A stretch of DNA of 6,034 bases from CAZOOA01 sp964581355 (lineage in GTDB: Bacteria > Bacillota > Dethiobacteria > DTU022 > UBA8154). Below, in pieces: positions 1-5,881 of the stretch. Within the stretch, counting starts at the first letter, position 1. Each line of letters starts with the position of its first letter. A program made the position numbers and the translations under genes. The notes beneath the pieces are model-generated. The model was not told the origin of the DNA and searched no databases. It saw only the letters and a list, made by a program, of their open reading frames with translations. The DNA is taken from positions 1-6,034 of the forward strand of contig CAZOOA010000116.1 in the NCBI GenBank assembly GCA_964581355.1. The letters run 5' to 3'.

Positions 1-70
1 TTTTTCACAAGCTGAAATGCTTTTCCAAACTATCTTTTTGCGGAAAATCACTGGATGACATAATTAGACA

Positions 71-100
71 TTGACATGAGTAGCGGTCTTAAATTATAAT
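71..100 (+). promoter_or_regulatory. sigma-A promoter of glutamate dehydrogenase gene
   Basis: A perfect -35 box TTGACA (71-76) and a perfect -10 box TATAAT (95-100) are separated by 18 bp. The start of transcription is expected near 107, giving a leader of about 75 nt before the TTG start at 182. The promoter needs no activator by its sequence, so control is more likely by repression through the palindrome that begins just after it. The stretch 1-70 holds no gene; its only visible symmetry is TTTTCC (21-26) facing GGAAAA (42-47). Confidence 0.85.
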
Positions 101-108
101 TAATAAAA

Positions 109-123
109 TTCCACATGGTGGAA
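109..123. promoter_or_regulatory. palindromic operator 1 (probable IclR-family site)
   Basis: This is a perfect inverted repeat, TTCCAC-ATG-GTGGAA, with 6-bp arms and a 3-bp centre. It sits 8 bp after the -10 box and covers about +2 to +16 of the predicted transcript, where a bound protein would block initiation or clearance. The same arms and flanking bases recur at 1658-1672 before the IclR-family gene. Palindromes with TTCC/GGAA arms are common among IclR-family operators. That the IclR protein at 1883-2686 is the binder is inferred from this pairing. Confidence 0.75.
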
Positions 124-165
124 CATATTTCGTTTTAAAGAAAAACAGCTTATTTAAAAGAAAAC

Positions 166-173
166 GGGAGGTG
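166..173 (+). promoter_or_regulatory. ribosome binding site setting the TTG start of gdhA
   Basis: GGGAGGTG is a near-perfect Shine-Dalgarno sequence ending 8 nt before the TTG at 182. No ATG lies in frame nearby (the ATG at 192 is out of frame), so the gene starts with TTG. Confidence 0.85.
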
Positions 174-181
174 TAAAGAGG

Positions 182-1471
182 TTGGAAGTAAATGAAGTAA
201 AAAACCAGGAAGCAGTCTTGCTGGAGGAAGAGCAAAACCCTTTTTCCATTGCACAAAAACAGTGTGATCATTGCGCCGGTTACCTCGAACTTGATCCGGG
301 AATTCATCAGATTGTTCGCAATCCCAGGCGTGAAATTCACATCTACATTCCCGTCCGGATGGACGATGGCTCAACAAAAGTCTTCCAGGGCTTTCGGGTG
401 ATACATAATGATGTCCTGGGTCCTGCCAAAGGTGGAATTCGTTTCCATCCACATGAAACCATCGATACAGTTCGGGCGCTGGCCGCTTGGATGACATGGA
501 AGTGCTCCCTTTTGGATCTGCCACTGGGAGGAGGGAAGGGCGGTGTTGTTTGTAATCCCAAGGAGCTATCTCAGGGCGAACTTGAGCGGTTGAGCCGGGG
601 ATATGTCTCCCTGCTCTGGGAAAACATTGGTCCGGAAAAAGATATTCCTGCCCCGGACGTTTATACGAACCCCCAAATTATGGCCTGGATGATGGACGAG
701 TACTCGAAAATTGTAGGTAGCAACCAGTTTGGTGTGATAACCGGAAAGCCACCGCTGATTGGCGGTTCTTTAGGGCGGGGCGACGCTACGGCTCGGGGGG
801 GGATTTTTGTCCTTCGGGAGGCGGCTAAAGCATGTGATATTAACCTTCAAGGAGCTGCTGTGGCTGTACAGGGCTTTGGGAATGCCGGATATCATGCAGC
901 CCGGCTTGCCATTGAGCTTTTAGGTTGCAAAGTAGTTGCTGTTAGTGACAGCGGAGGAGCAATTTATAACCGGGAAGGACTTGACCCGGATATAGTAAGT
1001 GCACATAAAGCCAAAAAAGGTTCAGTTATCGATTGCCCCGGCTCAGAAAATATTTCGGGGGACGAATTATTCGCCCTGGACGTAGAGGCCCTGTTTCCCT
1101 GTGCCCTGGAAAATTCGATTACAGAAAAAAATGCGCCGTCAATTAAAGCATCGATCATCGCTGAATTTTCCAATGGTCCCACCACACCTGAAGCTGACGA
1201 TATTCTTTATGAGAATGGGGTCCATGTTTTGCCTGATTTCCTTTGTAACGCCGGTGGAGTAACTGTTTCATATTTTGAGATGGTGCAAAACTTTAACATG
1301 TTCTACTGGGAAGTGGAAGAAATTCATAAACGCCTGGACAAGAAAATGACCCGTGCTTATTACTCCGTTCTCGATGTTTCCAGGAACTATACAGTAAATA
1401 TGCGGCAGGCAGCTTACATTGTTTCTCTGAAACGGGTGGCAGATGCAATCAAGCTTCGTGGTTGGGTATAA
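182..1471 (+). CDS. gdhA: glutamate dehydrogenase, hexameric Glu/Leu/Phe/Val dehydrogenase family
   Basis: This 429-aa cytoplasmic enzyme should interconvert L-glutamate and 2-oxoglutarate plus ammonium with NAD(P)(H). The N-terminal substrate domain carries the three conserved lysines K83 (GPAKGGIRFHP), K107 (MTWK) and K119 (GGGKGG), with A157 and the catalytic aspartate D159 in PAPDVYTNPQ. Their spacing matches K89/K113/K125/A163/D165 of Clostridium symbiosum GDH. S363 in NAGGVTVS matches its glutamate-binding S380. The Rossmann domain has GFGNAG (231-236) and D256 at the end of the second strand. The C-terminus is complete, with the usual VKRVADA-like helix and RGWV end. Length is normal for the family. 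Substrate pocket residues favour glutamate over leucine or phenylalanine; NAD versus NADP preference cannot be decided. The TTG start is fixed by a strong ribosome binding site. It has its own promoter, operator and terminator, so it is monocistronic. Confidence 0.95.
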   Translation: MEVNEVKNQEAVLLEEEQNPFSIAQKQCDHCAGYLELDPGIHQIVRNPRREIHIYIPVRMDDGSTKVFQGFRVIHNDVLGPAKGGIRFHPHETIDTVRALAAWMTWKCSLLDLPLGGGKGGVVCNPKELSQGELERLSRGYVSLLWENIGPEKDIPAPDVYTNPQIMAWMMDEYSKIVGSNQFGVITGKPPLIGGSLGRGDATARGGIFVLREAAKACDINLQGAAVAVQGFGNAGYHAARLAIELLGCKVVAVSDSGGAIYNREGLDPDIVSAHKAKKGSVIDCPGSENISGDELFALDVEALFPCALENSITEKNAPSIKASIIAEFSNGPTTPEADDILYENGVHVLPDFLCNAGGVTVSYFEMVQNFNMFYWEVEEIHKRLDKKMTRAYYSVLDVSRNYTVNMRQAAYIVSLKRVADAIKLRGWV

Positions 1472-1545
1472 TCTGGAAAGTCATTTCATTTCAATAAAGC
1501 GCCCGTAAGCGCTTGAAATTTTAAAAACCAAATCACTCAAGCATT

Positions 1546-1596
1546 GCCTGGTGTTGCACTGAGCGATAAAACAGTGCAGCACCAGGCTTTTTTTTT
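1546..1596 (+). terminator. intrinsic terminator after gdhA
   Basis: A 16-bp stem (1546-1561 with 1572-1587, a single G-U pair and no other mismatch) closes a 10-nt loop and is followed by nine T residues (1588-1596). This is a strong Rho-independent terminator, and it separates gdhA from the iclR operon. A small 6-bp hairpin (AAGCGC 1497-1502 with GCGCTT 1509-1514) lies between the stop codon and the terminator but lacks a T-run. Confidence 0.95.
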
Positions 1597-1657
1597 GATT
1601 TTTTGGTCCGGAATAAAGGTTTTTTCATGAGTCCTTTTTGTTGTTGCCCGAAAATAA

Positions 1658-1672
1658 TTCCACGATGTGGAA
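1658..1672. promoter_or_regulatory. palindromic operator 2 (probable IclR-family site)
   Basis: TTCCAC-GAT-GTGGAA is a perfect 6-3-6 inverted repeat with the same arms as the site at 109-123. Both copies are preceded by A and followed by CA, while the 3-bp centres differ, as expected for a dimer-binding site. It ends 9 bp before the -35 box at 1682 and is centred near -52 of the predicted start. A bound regulator there could activate, or repress by contact with polymerase. The binder is most simply the product of the gene it precedes. Confidence 0.75.
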
Positions 1673-1681
1673 CACTTTTGC

Positions 1682-1710
1682 TTGACAGGGTGTTCAGGGG
1701 CAGGTATAAT
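1682..1710 (+). promoter_or_regulatory. sigma-A promoter of the iclR-diaphorase operon
   Basis: TTGACA (1682-1687) and TATAAT (1705-1710) match the consensus exactly with the ideal 17-bp spacer. Transcription should begin near 1717, leaving about 166 nt of leader before the ATG at 1883. No other clear promoter is seen before the three downstream genes, so this one probably drives all four. Confidence 0.85.
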
Positions 1711-1743
1711 GTAAAACACAAAAATTTAGAAACTGATTTCATA

Positions 1744-1769
1744 ATGCGGTAAAGATGGTTTGCCAGCAT
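1744..1769 (+). other. possible hairpin in the 5' leader of the iclR gene
   Basis: In the predicted transcript, 1744-1753 can pair with 1759-1769: ten base pairs including one G-U, one bulged A (1765) and a GATGG loop. No T-run follows directly, so it is not a plain terminator. A mirror-like AAAAGC-G-GCTTTT (1771-1783) and a run of T (about 1787-1792) come next. A role in leader control or RNA stability is possible but unproven. Confidence 0.35.
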
Positions 1770-1824
1770 AAAAAGCGGCTTTTCAATTTTTTAAAAGACC
1801 TGCTTCAGTAAAGGACTCTTGTTT

Positions 1825-1839
1825 AGCCTAAATTAGGCT
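1825..1839. repeat. 15-bp palindrome in the iclR leader, possible second-type operator
   Basis: AGCCTAA-A-TTAGGCT is a perfect inverted repeat with 7-bp arms and a single central base. A 1-nt loop is too tight for an RNA hairpin, so it reads better as a DNA binding site for a dimer. Its arms differ from those of the two TTCCAC operators, so it would serve another protein or mode of binding. It lies more than 100 bp after the promoter and 43 bp before the chosen ATG. Confidence 0.45.
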
Positions 1840-1882
1840 GGTTTTGGTTTTATCCCCAGAAAAAAGAAAGGGCTGGTCGGCT

Positions 1883-2686
1883 ATGATAGAAATCACAAAA
1901 AGTCATGCCAGGGAAAAACCGGTACAATCGGTAGAGAGGACGCTGCGTATTTTAGAGGTGCTGGCAGAATGGGGGCATCCCATGAGTCTAAGTGAAATCA
2001 GTAGTCACCTTGATTTGAAGAACAGTACAACTCACCGCTTGTTAAAGACCTTGATAATGCGTGGATTTGCCCAGCAGGATCAGCATAGTGGCAAGTACAA
2101 ACTAGGAATAAAAACATTCAGTATCGGCAATACAGCGCTATATACACTTGATATCAGGACAATAGCCAGGGCCTATCTTAATAGTTTGGCTGAAAACTAT
2201 AAGGAAACGGCAAACCTGGCTATTTTAGATGGTTGGGACGTCATTTTTATTGACCAGGTGGAGTCAGAGAAAATGGTTAAAACCATTGCAAAGCTGGGCA
2301 GTCGCTGCCCAACTCACTGCAGCGCAGTTGGTAAGGCCCTGCTATCCAATTTCCAGGAAAAGGAGCTTAATTCTTACTTCCTTGAAAGTAACCTGGAAAA
2401 GTATACAGAGAACACCATTGTTTCGCCTGATGTGCTGAAAGAAGAGTTGAAGAAAGTAAAAAAGCAGGGCTATGCCCTGGATCTAGAAGAGACTGAAGAG
2501 GGGATACGTTGTGTAGCAGCACCGATTTATAATCATGCTGGCAGACCGGCCGCTGCAATTGGAATTTCCGGGCCCAGCAATCGCATCAGCCTGGATTGCT
2601 TGAAAAAGGAGCTGGCCGGTGCAGTTGTTGAGACGGCCCGAGAAATATCATTAATGATGGGATGCAAATCCCTTTCTCAAAAATAA
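1883..2686 (+). CDS. IclR-family transcriptional regulator
   Basis: This 267-aa DNA-binding regulator has an N-terminal winged helix-turn-helix (about residues 14-75: QSVERTLRILEVLAE, then SLSEISSHLDLKNSTTHRLL and a GKYKLG wing). An IclR effector domain follows (about 90-255), with the family motifs THCSAVGKALLS, GYALDLEETEEGIRCVA and AAIGISGP. Length is typical. The effector is not predictable; glutamate, 2-oxoglutarate or another catabolic intermediate would fit the targets. ATG 1883 is preferred because it gives the usual short lead into the winged helix and has GAAAGGG (1866-1872) upstream. An in-frame TTG at 1844 would add 13 residues, also with a weak ribosome binding site. The next gene starts 19 nt downstream without a visible promoter, so it is probably cotranscribed. 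Two matching palindromes suggest autoregulation and control of gdhA. Confidence 0.93.
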   Translation: MIEITKSHAREKPVQSVERTLRILEVLAEWGHPMSLSEISSHLDLKNSTTHRLLKTLIMRGFAQQDQHSGKYKLGIKTFSIGNTALYTLDIRTIARAYLNSLAENYKETANLAILDGWDVIFIDQVESEKMVKTIAKLGSRCPTHCSAVGKALLSNFQEKELNSYFLESNLEKYTENTIVSPDVLKEELKKVKKQGYALDLEETEEGIRCVAAPIYNHAGRPAAAIGISGPSNRISLDCLKKELAGAVVETAREISLMMGCKSLSQK

Positions 2687-2705
2687 TGATATCGGAGGGT
2701 TTACT

Positions 2706-3257
2706 ATGAATCAATCGTTCGGGGTGGAGCAAAAGAATAACTTCAAAGGAGAGCAAGAACATAATAATCATTCAATTATCACCATGCTTCATGAAATCCA
2801 GGAAGAATACAACTACCTTCCTGAAAATGTATTACGCGAACTGTCGAAAGAAAAAAACGTACCATTAATTGATCTTTACAGGGTGGCGACCTTTTACAGT
2901 CTGTTTAGCCTGACTCCTAAAGGTAAACATAAAATCGTCACCTGTACTGGCACGGCTTGCCATGTCCGCGGCAGTGAAAAGGTCACAGAGGAAATATCCC
3001 GCACCTTGGGAATTGAGCCCGGTGAAACGACTGAAGATGGAGAGTATTCCCTGGAAGCTGTCAATTGTCTGGGGGCTTGTGCCCTGGCCCCACTGGTAGT
3101 TATTGATGATCAATATCATGCCAACATGACTCCTGGTCAAATCTCTTCTTTACTTAAGGAGAGTAAAAAAGAAATGCAGCAAGAAGAAATGCAGCAAGAA
3201 CATATGAAGTCAAACTGTCACTGCTCGCGTGTACCGATAGGGCCAAAGGAGAAATAA
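2706..3257 (+). CDS. nuoE: NuoE-like [2Fe-2S] subunit of a soluble NAD(P)H oxidoreductase (HydC/HndA/HoxE type)
   Basis: This 183-aa cytoplasmic protein is the small thioredoxin-fold [2Fe-2S] subunit that pairs with the NuoF-like flavoprotein. It has an N-terminal helical part (about 20-70, with LHEIQEEYNYLPENVL and VATFYSLF) and a thioredoxin-like domain. Ligand cysteines are C80, C85, C121 and C125 with the exact Cx4C-x35-Cx3C spacing of the family. In this enzyme class the cluster sits near the FMN of the partner and is linked to electron transfer or bifurcation. The start has a strong GGAGGG site (2694-2699). Unusually, the protein continues past the fold for about 30 residues with a duplicated EMQQE (156-165) and a CHC motif (C171, C173). 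The NuoF-like gene starts 2 nt after the stop, which suggests translational coupling. Confidence 0.95.
   Translation: MNQSFGVEQKNNFKGEQEHNNHSIITMLHEIQEEYNYLPENVLRELSKEKNVPLIDLYRVATFYSLFSLTPKGKHKIVTCTGTACHVRGSEKVTEEISRTLGIEPGETTEDGEYSLEAVNCLGACALAPLVVIDDQYHANMTPGQISSLLKESKKEMQQEEMQQEHMKSNCHCSRVPIGPKEK
3171..3200 (+). repeat. perfect 15-bp tandem duplication inside the NuoE-like gene
   Basis: The unit GAAATGCAGCAAGAA occurs twice head to tail (3171-3185 and 3186-3200) in frame, giving EMQQE twice. It lies in the charged C-terminal tail, after the iron-sulfur domain, where length changes should be tolerated. It looks like a recent slippage event. Confidence 0.9.
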
Positions 3258-3259
3258 CT

Positions 3260-5122
3260 ATGCGTTCTCTACAGCAAAAGATAAAAACAGTGGCAGACTT
3301 GTTTCAACTCCAGGAAAGACTGAAAGCAGAACAACCAGTGGACAAGCGCTATATTGCAGTTTGCGGCGATACAGGGTGTTCGGTGTGGGGTTCGAAATCG
3401 ATAAAAGATGTATTCCAGGAATGCCTGGAATATAAAGGTCTGGAAGGGCAAGTTGATATTAAGTTTACAGGCTGTCTGGGGCTATGCGAGTCTGGTCCGG
3501 TAGTGATTATCTGCCCGGAACAGGTTTTTTATCAGAAGGTAAAAGAGGAAGATGTCCAGGAGATTGTTGAAAAGACAGTGCAGCAAGGTGAAGTGATAGA
3601 ACGCCTGCTTTACCAGGATACTGCCTCCGGGCAAAAGTATGTTTACATGGATGAAATTCCTTTTTATGAGAAGCAGCAGAGGATATTGATGGGAGATAAT
3701 TTAAAGATTGATCCCACCAGTATTTATGATTACCTGGCCCTGGGAGGTTACCGTGCGTTGGCCAGGGCTCTTACAAAGATGACGCCGCTGGATATTATTG
3801 AAGAGGTAAAACAATCGAAGTTGCGGGGGAGAGGCGGTGCTGGTTTTTCTGCCGGGAACAAGTGGAAAGAGTGCTATGATATGAACGCAGATACGAAATA
3901 CATGATCTGCAACGCTGATGAAGGGGATCCCGGGGCTTTTATGGATCGAAGCCTGCTGGAGGGCAATCCTCATTCTGTTCTGGAGGGCTTGATGATCGGC
4001 GGCTATGCCGTGGGGGCTAATGAAGGGATTATCTATGTCAGGGCTGAGTACCCCACAGCTGTAGAGAAAATCAAGCAGGCTCTCGGCCAGGCGGAAGAGC
4101 TGGGCCTGCTGGGAGCTAATATTCTTGGTTCCGGTTTTGATTTTCAAATCTCTGTAACCATCGGTGCGGGAGCATTTGTCTCCGGTGAAACGTCAGCCAT
4201 GATTGCTTCCATTGAAGGCAGGGTGGGAGAACCGCGCCAAAAACCGCCCCGCCTGGCCCAAAGGGGGCTGTGGAGACGCCCTACTGTGGTTAACAATGTA
4301 GAGTCCCTGGCCAACGTCCCGTACATCATCCGGGAAGGAACTAGATACCGTCAAACGGGTACAGAAAAGTCTAAAGGGACGAAAATTTTCTCCCTGGTTG
4401 GGAAAGTGGTCAATACAGGCCTGGTGGAGGTGCCCCTGGGTTTGACTTTACGGGAGATTATTTTTGAGATTGGTGGCGGGATCAAGGACGGCAAGAATTT
4501 TAAGGCGGTCCAAACCGGTGGGCCCTCTGGAGGCTGCCTCCCGGAGTACTTGCTGGATACACCGACTGATTTTGAGGAGTTGAATGACGTAGGTTCCATG
4601 ATGGGATCGGGCGGAATGATTGTGATGGATGAGGAAACCTGTATGGTCGACGTAGCCCGCTATTTTTTGCGTTTTCTCAGGGATGAGTCTTGTGGGAAGT
4701 GTTTTTCCTGCAGGGAAGGGATTATCCGGATGCTGGAAATTGTAGATGATATCACTGAAGGAACGGGGACCCCAGGGCATATCGAGTTGCTGCGGGAGCT
4801 GGCAGGAGTGGTCAAGGATTCCACCCTGTGCGGCCTGGGCCAGACATCGGCCAACCCGGTGCTTTCCACTTTACGCTATTTTGAAGATGAGTACTGGAGC
4901 CATATCAAGGACAAAAAATGTCCCGGTCGTGTATGCAAAGCACTAATCCGTTTTACTATTGATCAGCAGAATTGCACCGGCTGTGGAGTGTGCTTAAAGA
5001 ACTGCCCGGAAGAAGCCATCAGTGGTGAGAAGAAGGAAGCACATGTTATTAACCCGGAGCTCTGCAGTCGCTGTGGGATCTGTTTGGATAAATGCAAATT
5101 TGATGCAATTATCAAAAGCTGA
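3260..5122 (+). CDS. nuoF: NuoF-like FMN/[4Fe-4S] NAD(P)H-oxidising subunit with extra Fe-S domains (HydB/HndC type)
   Basis: This 620-aa cytoplasmic flavoprotein should oxidise or reduce NAD(P)(H) and pass electrons through a chain of clusters. Domains in order: a thioredoxin-like [2Fe-2S] domain (about 30-110; C35, C40, C72, C76); the NuoF core with the glycine-rich flavin/nucleotide loop RGRGGAGFSAGNKW (189-202) and CNADEGDPGAF (217-227); an SLBB-like region (about 340-425); a [4Fe-4S] site (SCGKCFSC: C478, C481, C484, plus C524); and two ferredoxin-type [4Fe-4S] motifs (C572/575/578/582 and C602/605/608/612). This extended build is that of HydB/HndC of multimeric hydrogenases and related formate dehydrogenases, not of the shorter respiratory NuoF. 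Where respiratory NuoF has GEETAL, this protein has GETSAM (309-314). AAAGGAG (3245-3251) precedes the ATG. No hydrogenase gene is in the window, so the final electron partner is unknown. Confidence 0.95.
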   Translation: MRSLQQKIKTVADLFQLQERLKAEQPVDKRYIAVCGDTGCSVWGSKSIKDVFQECLEYKGLEGQVDIKFTGCLGLCESGPVVIICPEQVFYQKVKEEDVQEIVEKTVQQGEVIERLLYQDTASGQKYVYMDEIPFYEKQQRILMGDNLKIDPTSIYDYLALGGYRALARALTKMTPLDIIEEVKQSKLRGRGGAGFSAGNKWKECYDMNADTKYMICNADEGDPGAFMDRSLLEGNPHSVLEGLMIGGYAVGANEGIIYVRAEYPTAVEKIKQALGQAEELGLLGANILGSGFDFQISVTIGAGAFVSGETSAMIASIEGRVGEPRQKPPRLAQRGLWRRPTVVNNVESLANVPYIIREGTRYRQTGTEKSKGTKIFSLVGKVVNTGLVEVPLGLTLREIIFEIGGGIKDGKNFKAVQTGGPSGGCLPEYLLDTPTDFEELNDVGSMMGSGGMIVMDEETCMVDVARYFLRFLRDESCGKCFSCREGIIRMLEIVDDITEGTGTPGHIELLRELAGVVKDSTLCGLGQTSANPVLSTLRYFEDEYWSHIKDKKCPGRVCKALIRFTIDQQNCTGCGVCLKNCPEEAISGEKKEAHVINPELCSRCGICLDKCKFDAIIKS

Positions 5123-5170
5123 GCTTGATTTTGAACCTGCCAGATAAACAGAGTTACAAGATTGAGTAAA

Positions 5171-5178
5171 GAGGTGGG
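5171..5178 (+). promoter_or_regulatory. ribosome binding site favouring the TTG at 5183
   Basis: GAGGTGGG ends 4 nt before the TTG at 5183 (6 nt if counted from GAGGTG). The in-frame upstream TTG at 5162 has no comparable site, and the in-frame ATG at 5192 is 13 nt away. TTG 5183 is therefore the best start for the next gene. Confidence 0.65.
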
Positions 5179-5182
5179 TAAA

Positions 5183-5881
5183 TTGATAGAAATGATATTA
5201 AATGGGCTGGAAATATCCGTGGAACGCGGCACTACGCTGCTGGAAGCAGCCCGGTTTTATGGGATAGAGATTCCCACATTATGCTATGATGAATCGCTAA
5301 GCCCCATTGGCGCTTGCCGGCTTTGCCTGGTTGAAATCGGCCCTGCCGGACGGTCACGGCTGGTCTCGGGTTGCACGTATCCGGCGCAAAAAGGCCTGGA
5401 GATCCGGACTCATTCCAAGAGGGTCATGGAGGCCCGAAAGCTGCTGATAGAAATGTACCTGGCCACCTGTCCATCATCAAAAACGATCCAGGACTTGGCT
5501 TCCAAGCATCATGTAACCCGGGTTCGCTTTAAACAGAAACATGAAGAATGCATTCTTTGCGGTTTGTGTGCCCGGATGTGCGAAGAGCAGATGCAGGCAA
5601 AGGCCATTGAGTTCATAGGTCGCGGTGCCGACCTGCGGATTAGCACATTTTTTGATAAAAAATCAGAAGACTGTCGCTACTGCGGTGGGTGTATGTATAT
5701 CTGCCCGGTTTGTGAGGCTCGCTGCCAGGGTCCCCAAGAAAAGGACCCCGTCTGTAATGCCTGCCTGAACCTGGAACCGCCCTGCCTGGATCAATTCCAG
5801 GATGCCATGTGCTACATGGATCCCTGTGTAGCCTGTGAACAGGGAGAAGAACCGATAAAATTGTCGGATGATAAAGAGTGA
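5183..5881 (+). CDS. NuoG-N/HoxU-like Fe-S subunit with cysteine-rich C-terminal tail
   Basis: This 232-aa iron-sulfur protein (239 aa if started at TTG 5162) probably links the NuoF-like subunit to a catalytic partner. Numbering is from TTG 5183. An N-terminal plant-type [2Fe-2S] ferredoxin domain has C34, C45, C48 and C64 (CYDE, GACRLCLVE). The following helical region normally carries the Hx3Cx2Cx5C cluster of NuoG/HydA; here it reads LATCPSSK with one cysteine only (C96), so that cluster is missing. Two [4Fe-4S] motifs follow: C123/126/129/133 and C164/167/170/174 (CGGCMYICP). The last 55 residues hold eight more cysteines (C177, C181, C191, C194, C201, C210, C215, C218), enough for another cluster or a metal site. 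There is no catalytic H-cluster or molybdopterin domain. It begins 60 nt after the NuoF-like gene and is probably in the same operon. Confidence 0.9.
   Translation: MIEMILNGLEISVERGTTLLEAARFYGIEIPTLCYDESLSPIGACRLCLVEIGPAGRSRLVSGCTYPAQKGLEIRTHSKRVMEARKLLIEMYLATCPSSKTIQDLASKHHVTRVRFKQKHEECILCGLCARMCEEQMQAKAIEFIGRGADLRISTFFDKKSEDCRYCGGCMYICPVCEARCQGPQEKDPVCNACLNLEPPCLDQFQDAMCYMDPCVACEQGEEPIKLSDDKE

Noticed and set aside
21..47. TTTTCC...GGAAAA inverted repeat upstream of the gdhA promoter as a further operator
   Set aside because: The 15-bp spacer and A/T-rich arms make it likely by chance, and the AC/GT inner bases of the two real operators are absent.
1497..1514. Hairpin AAGCGC/GCGCTT after gdhA as a terminator
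   Set aside because: Only six base pairs and no T-run; the 16-bp stem with nine T residues at 1546-1596 is the real terminator.
1844..1882. N-terminal extension of the IclR regulator from TTG 1844
   Set aside because: The 13 extra residues (MVLSPEKRKGWSA) show no family similarity, the upstream ribosome binding site is weak, and the start overlaps the region just after a palindrome. ATG 1883 gives a normal IclR N-terminus.
3260..5122. Assignment of the NuoF-like gene to respiratory complex I
   Set aside because: It carries an N-terminal [2Fe-2S] domain and two C-terminal ferredoxin motifs absent from complex I NuoF, and no membrane subunits (NuoA, H, J-N) are nearby.
5112..5126. Small inverted repeat around the NuoF-like stop codon (AAGCT-G-AGCTT) as a terminator
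   Set aside because: The arms are five bases with a one-base centre, no T-run follows, and the next gene is only 60 nt away and functionally linked.
5162..5182. Start of the NuoG-N/HoxU-like gene at TTG 5162
   Set aside because: There is no good ribosome binding site before 5162, and the first seven residues would be encoded by the ribosome binding site of TTG 5183. Homologs begin close to the ferredoxin domain.
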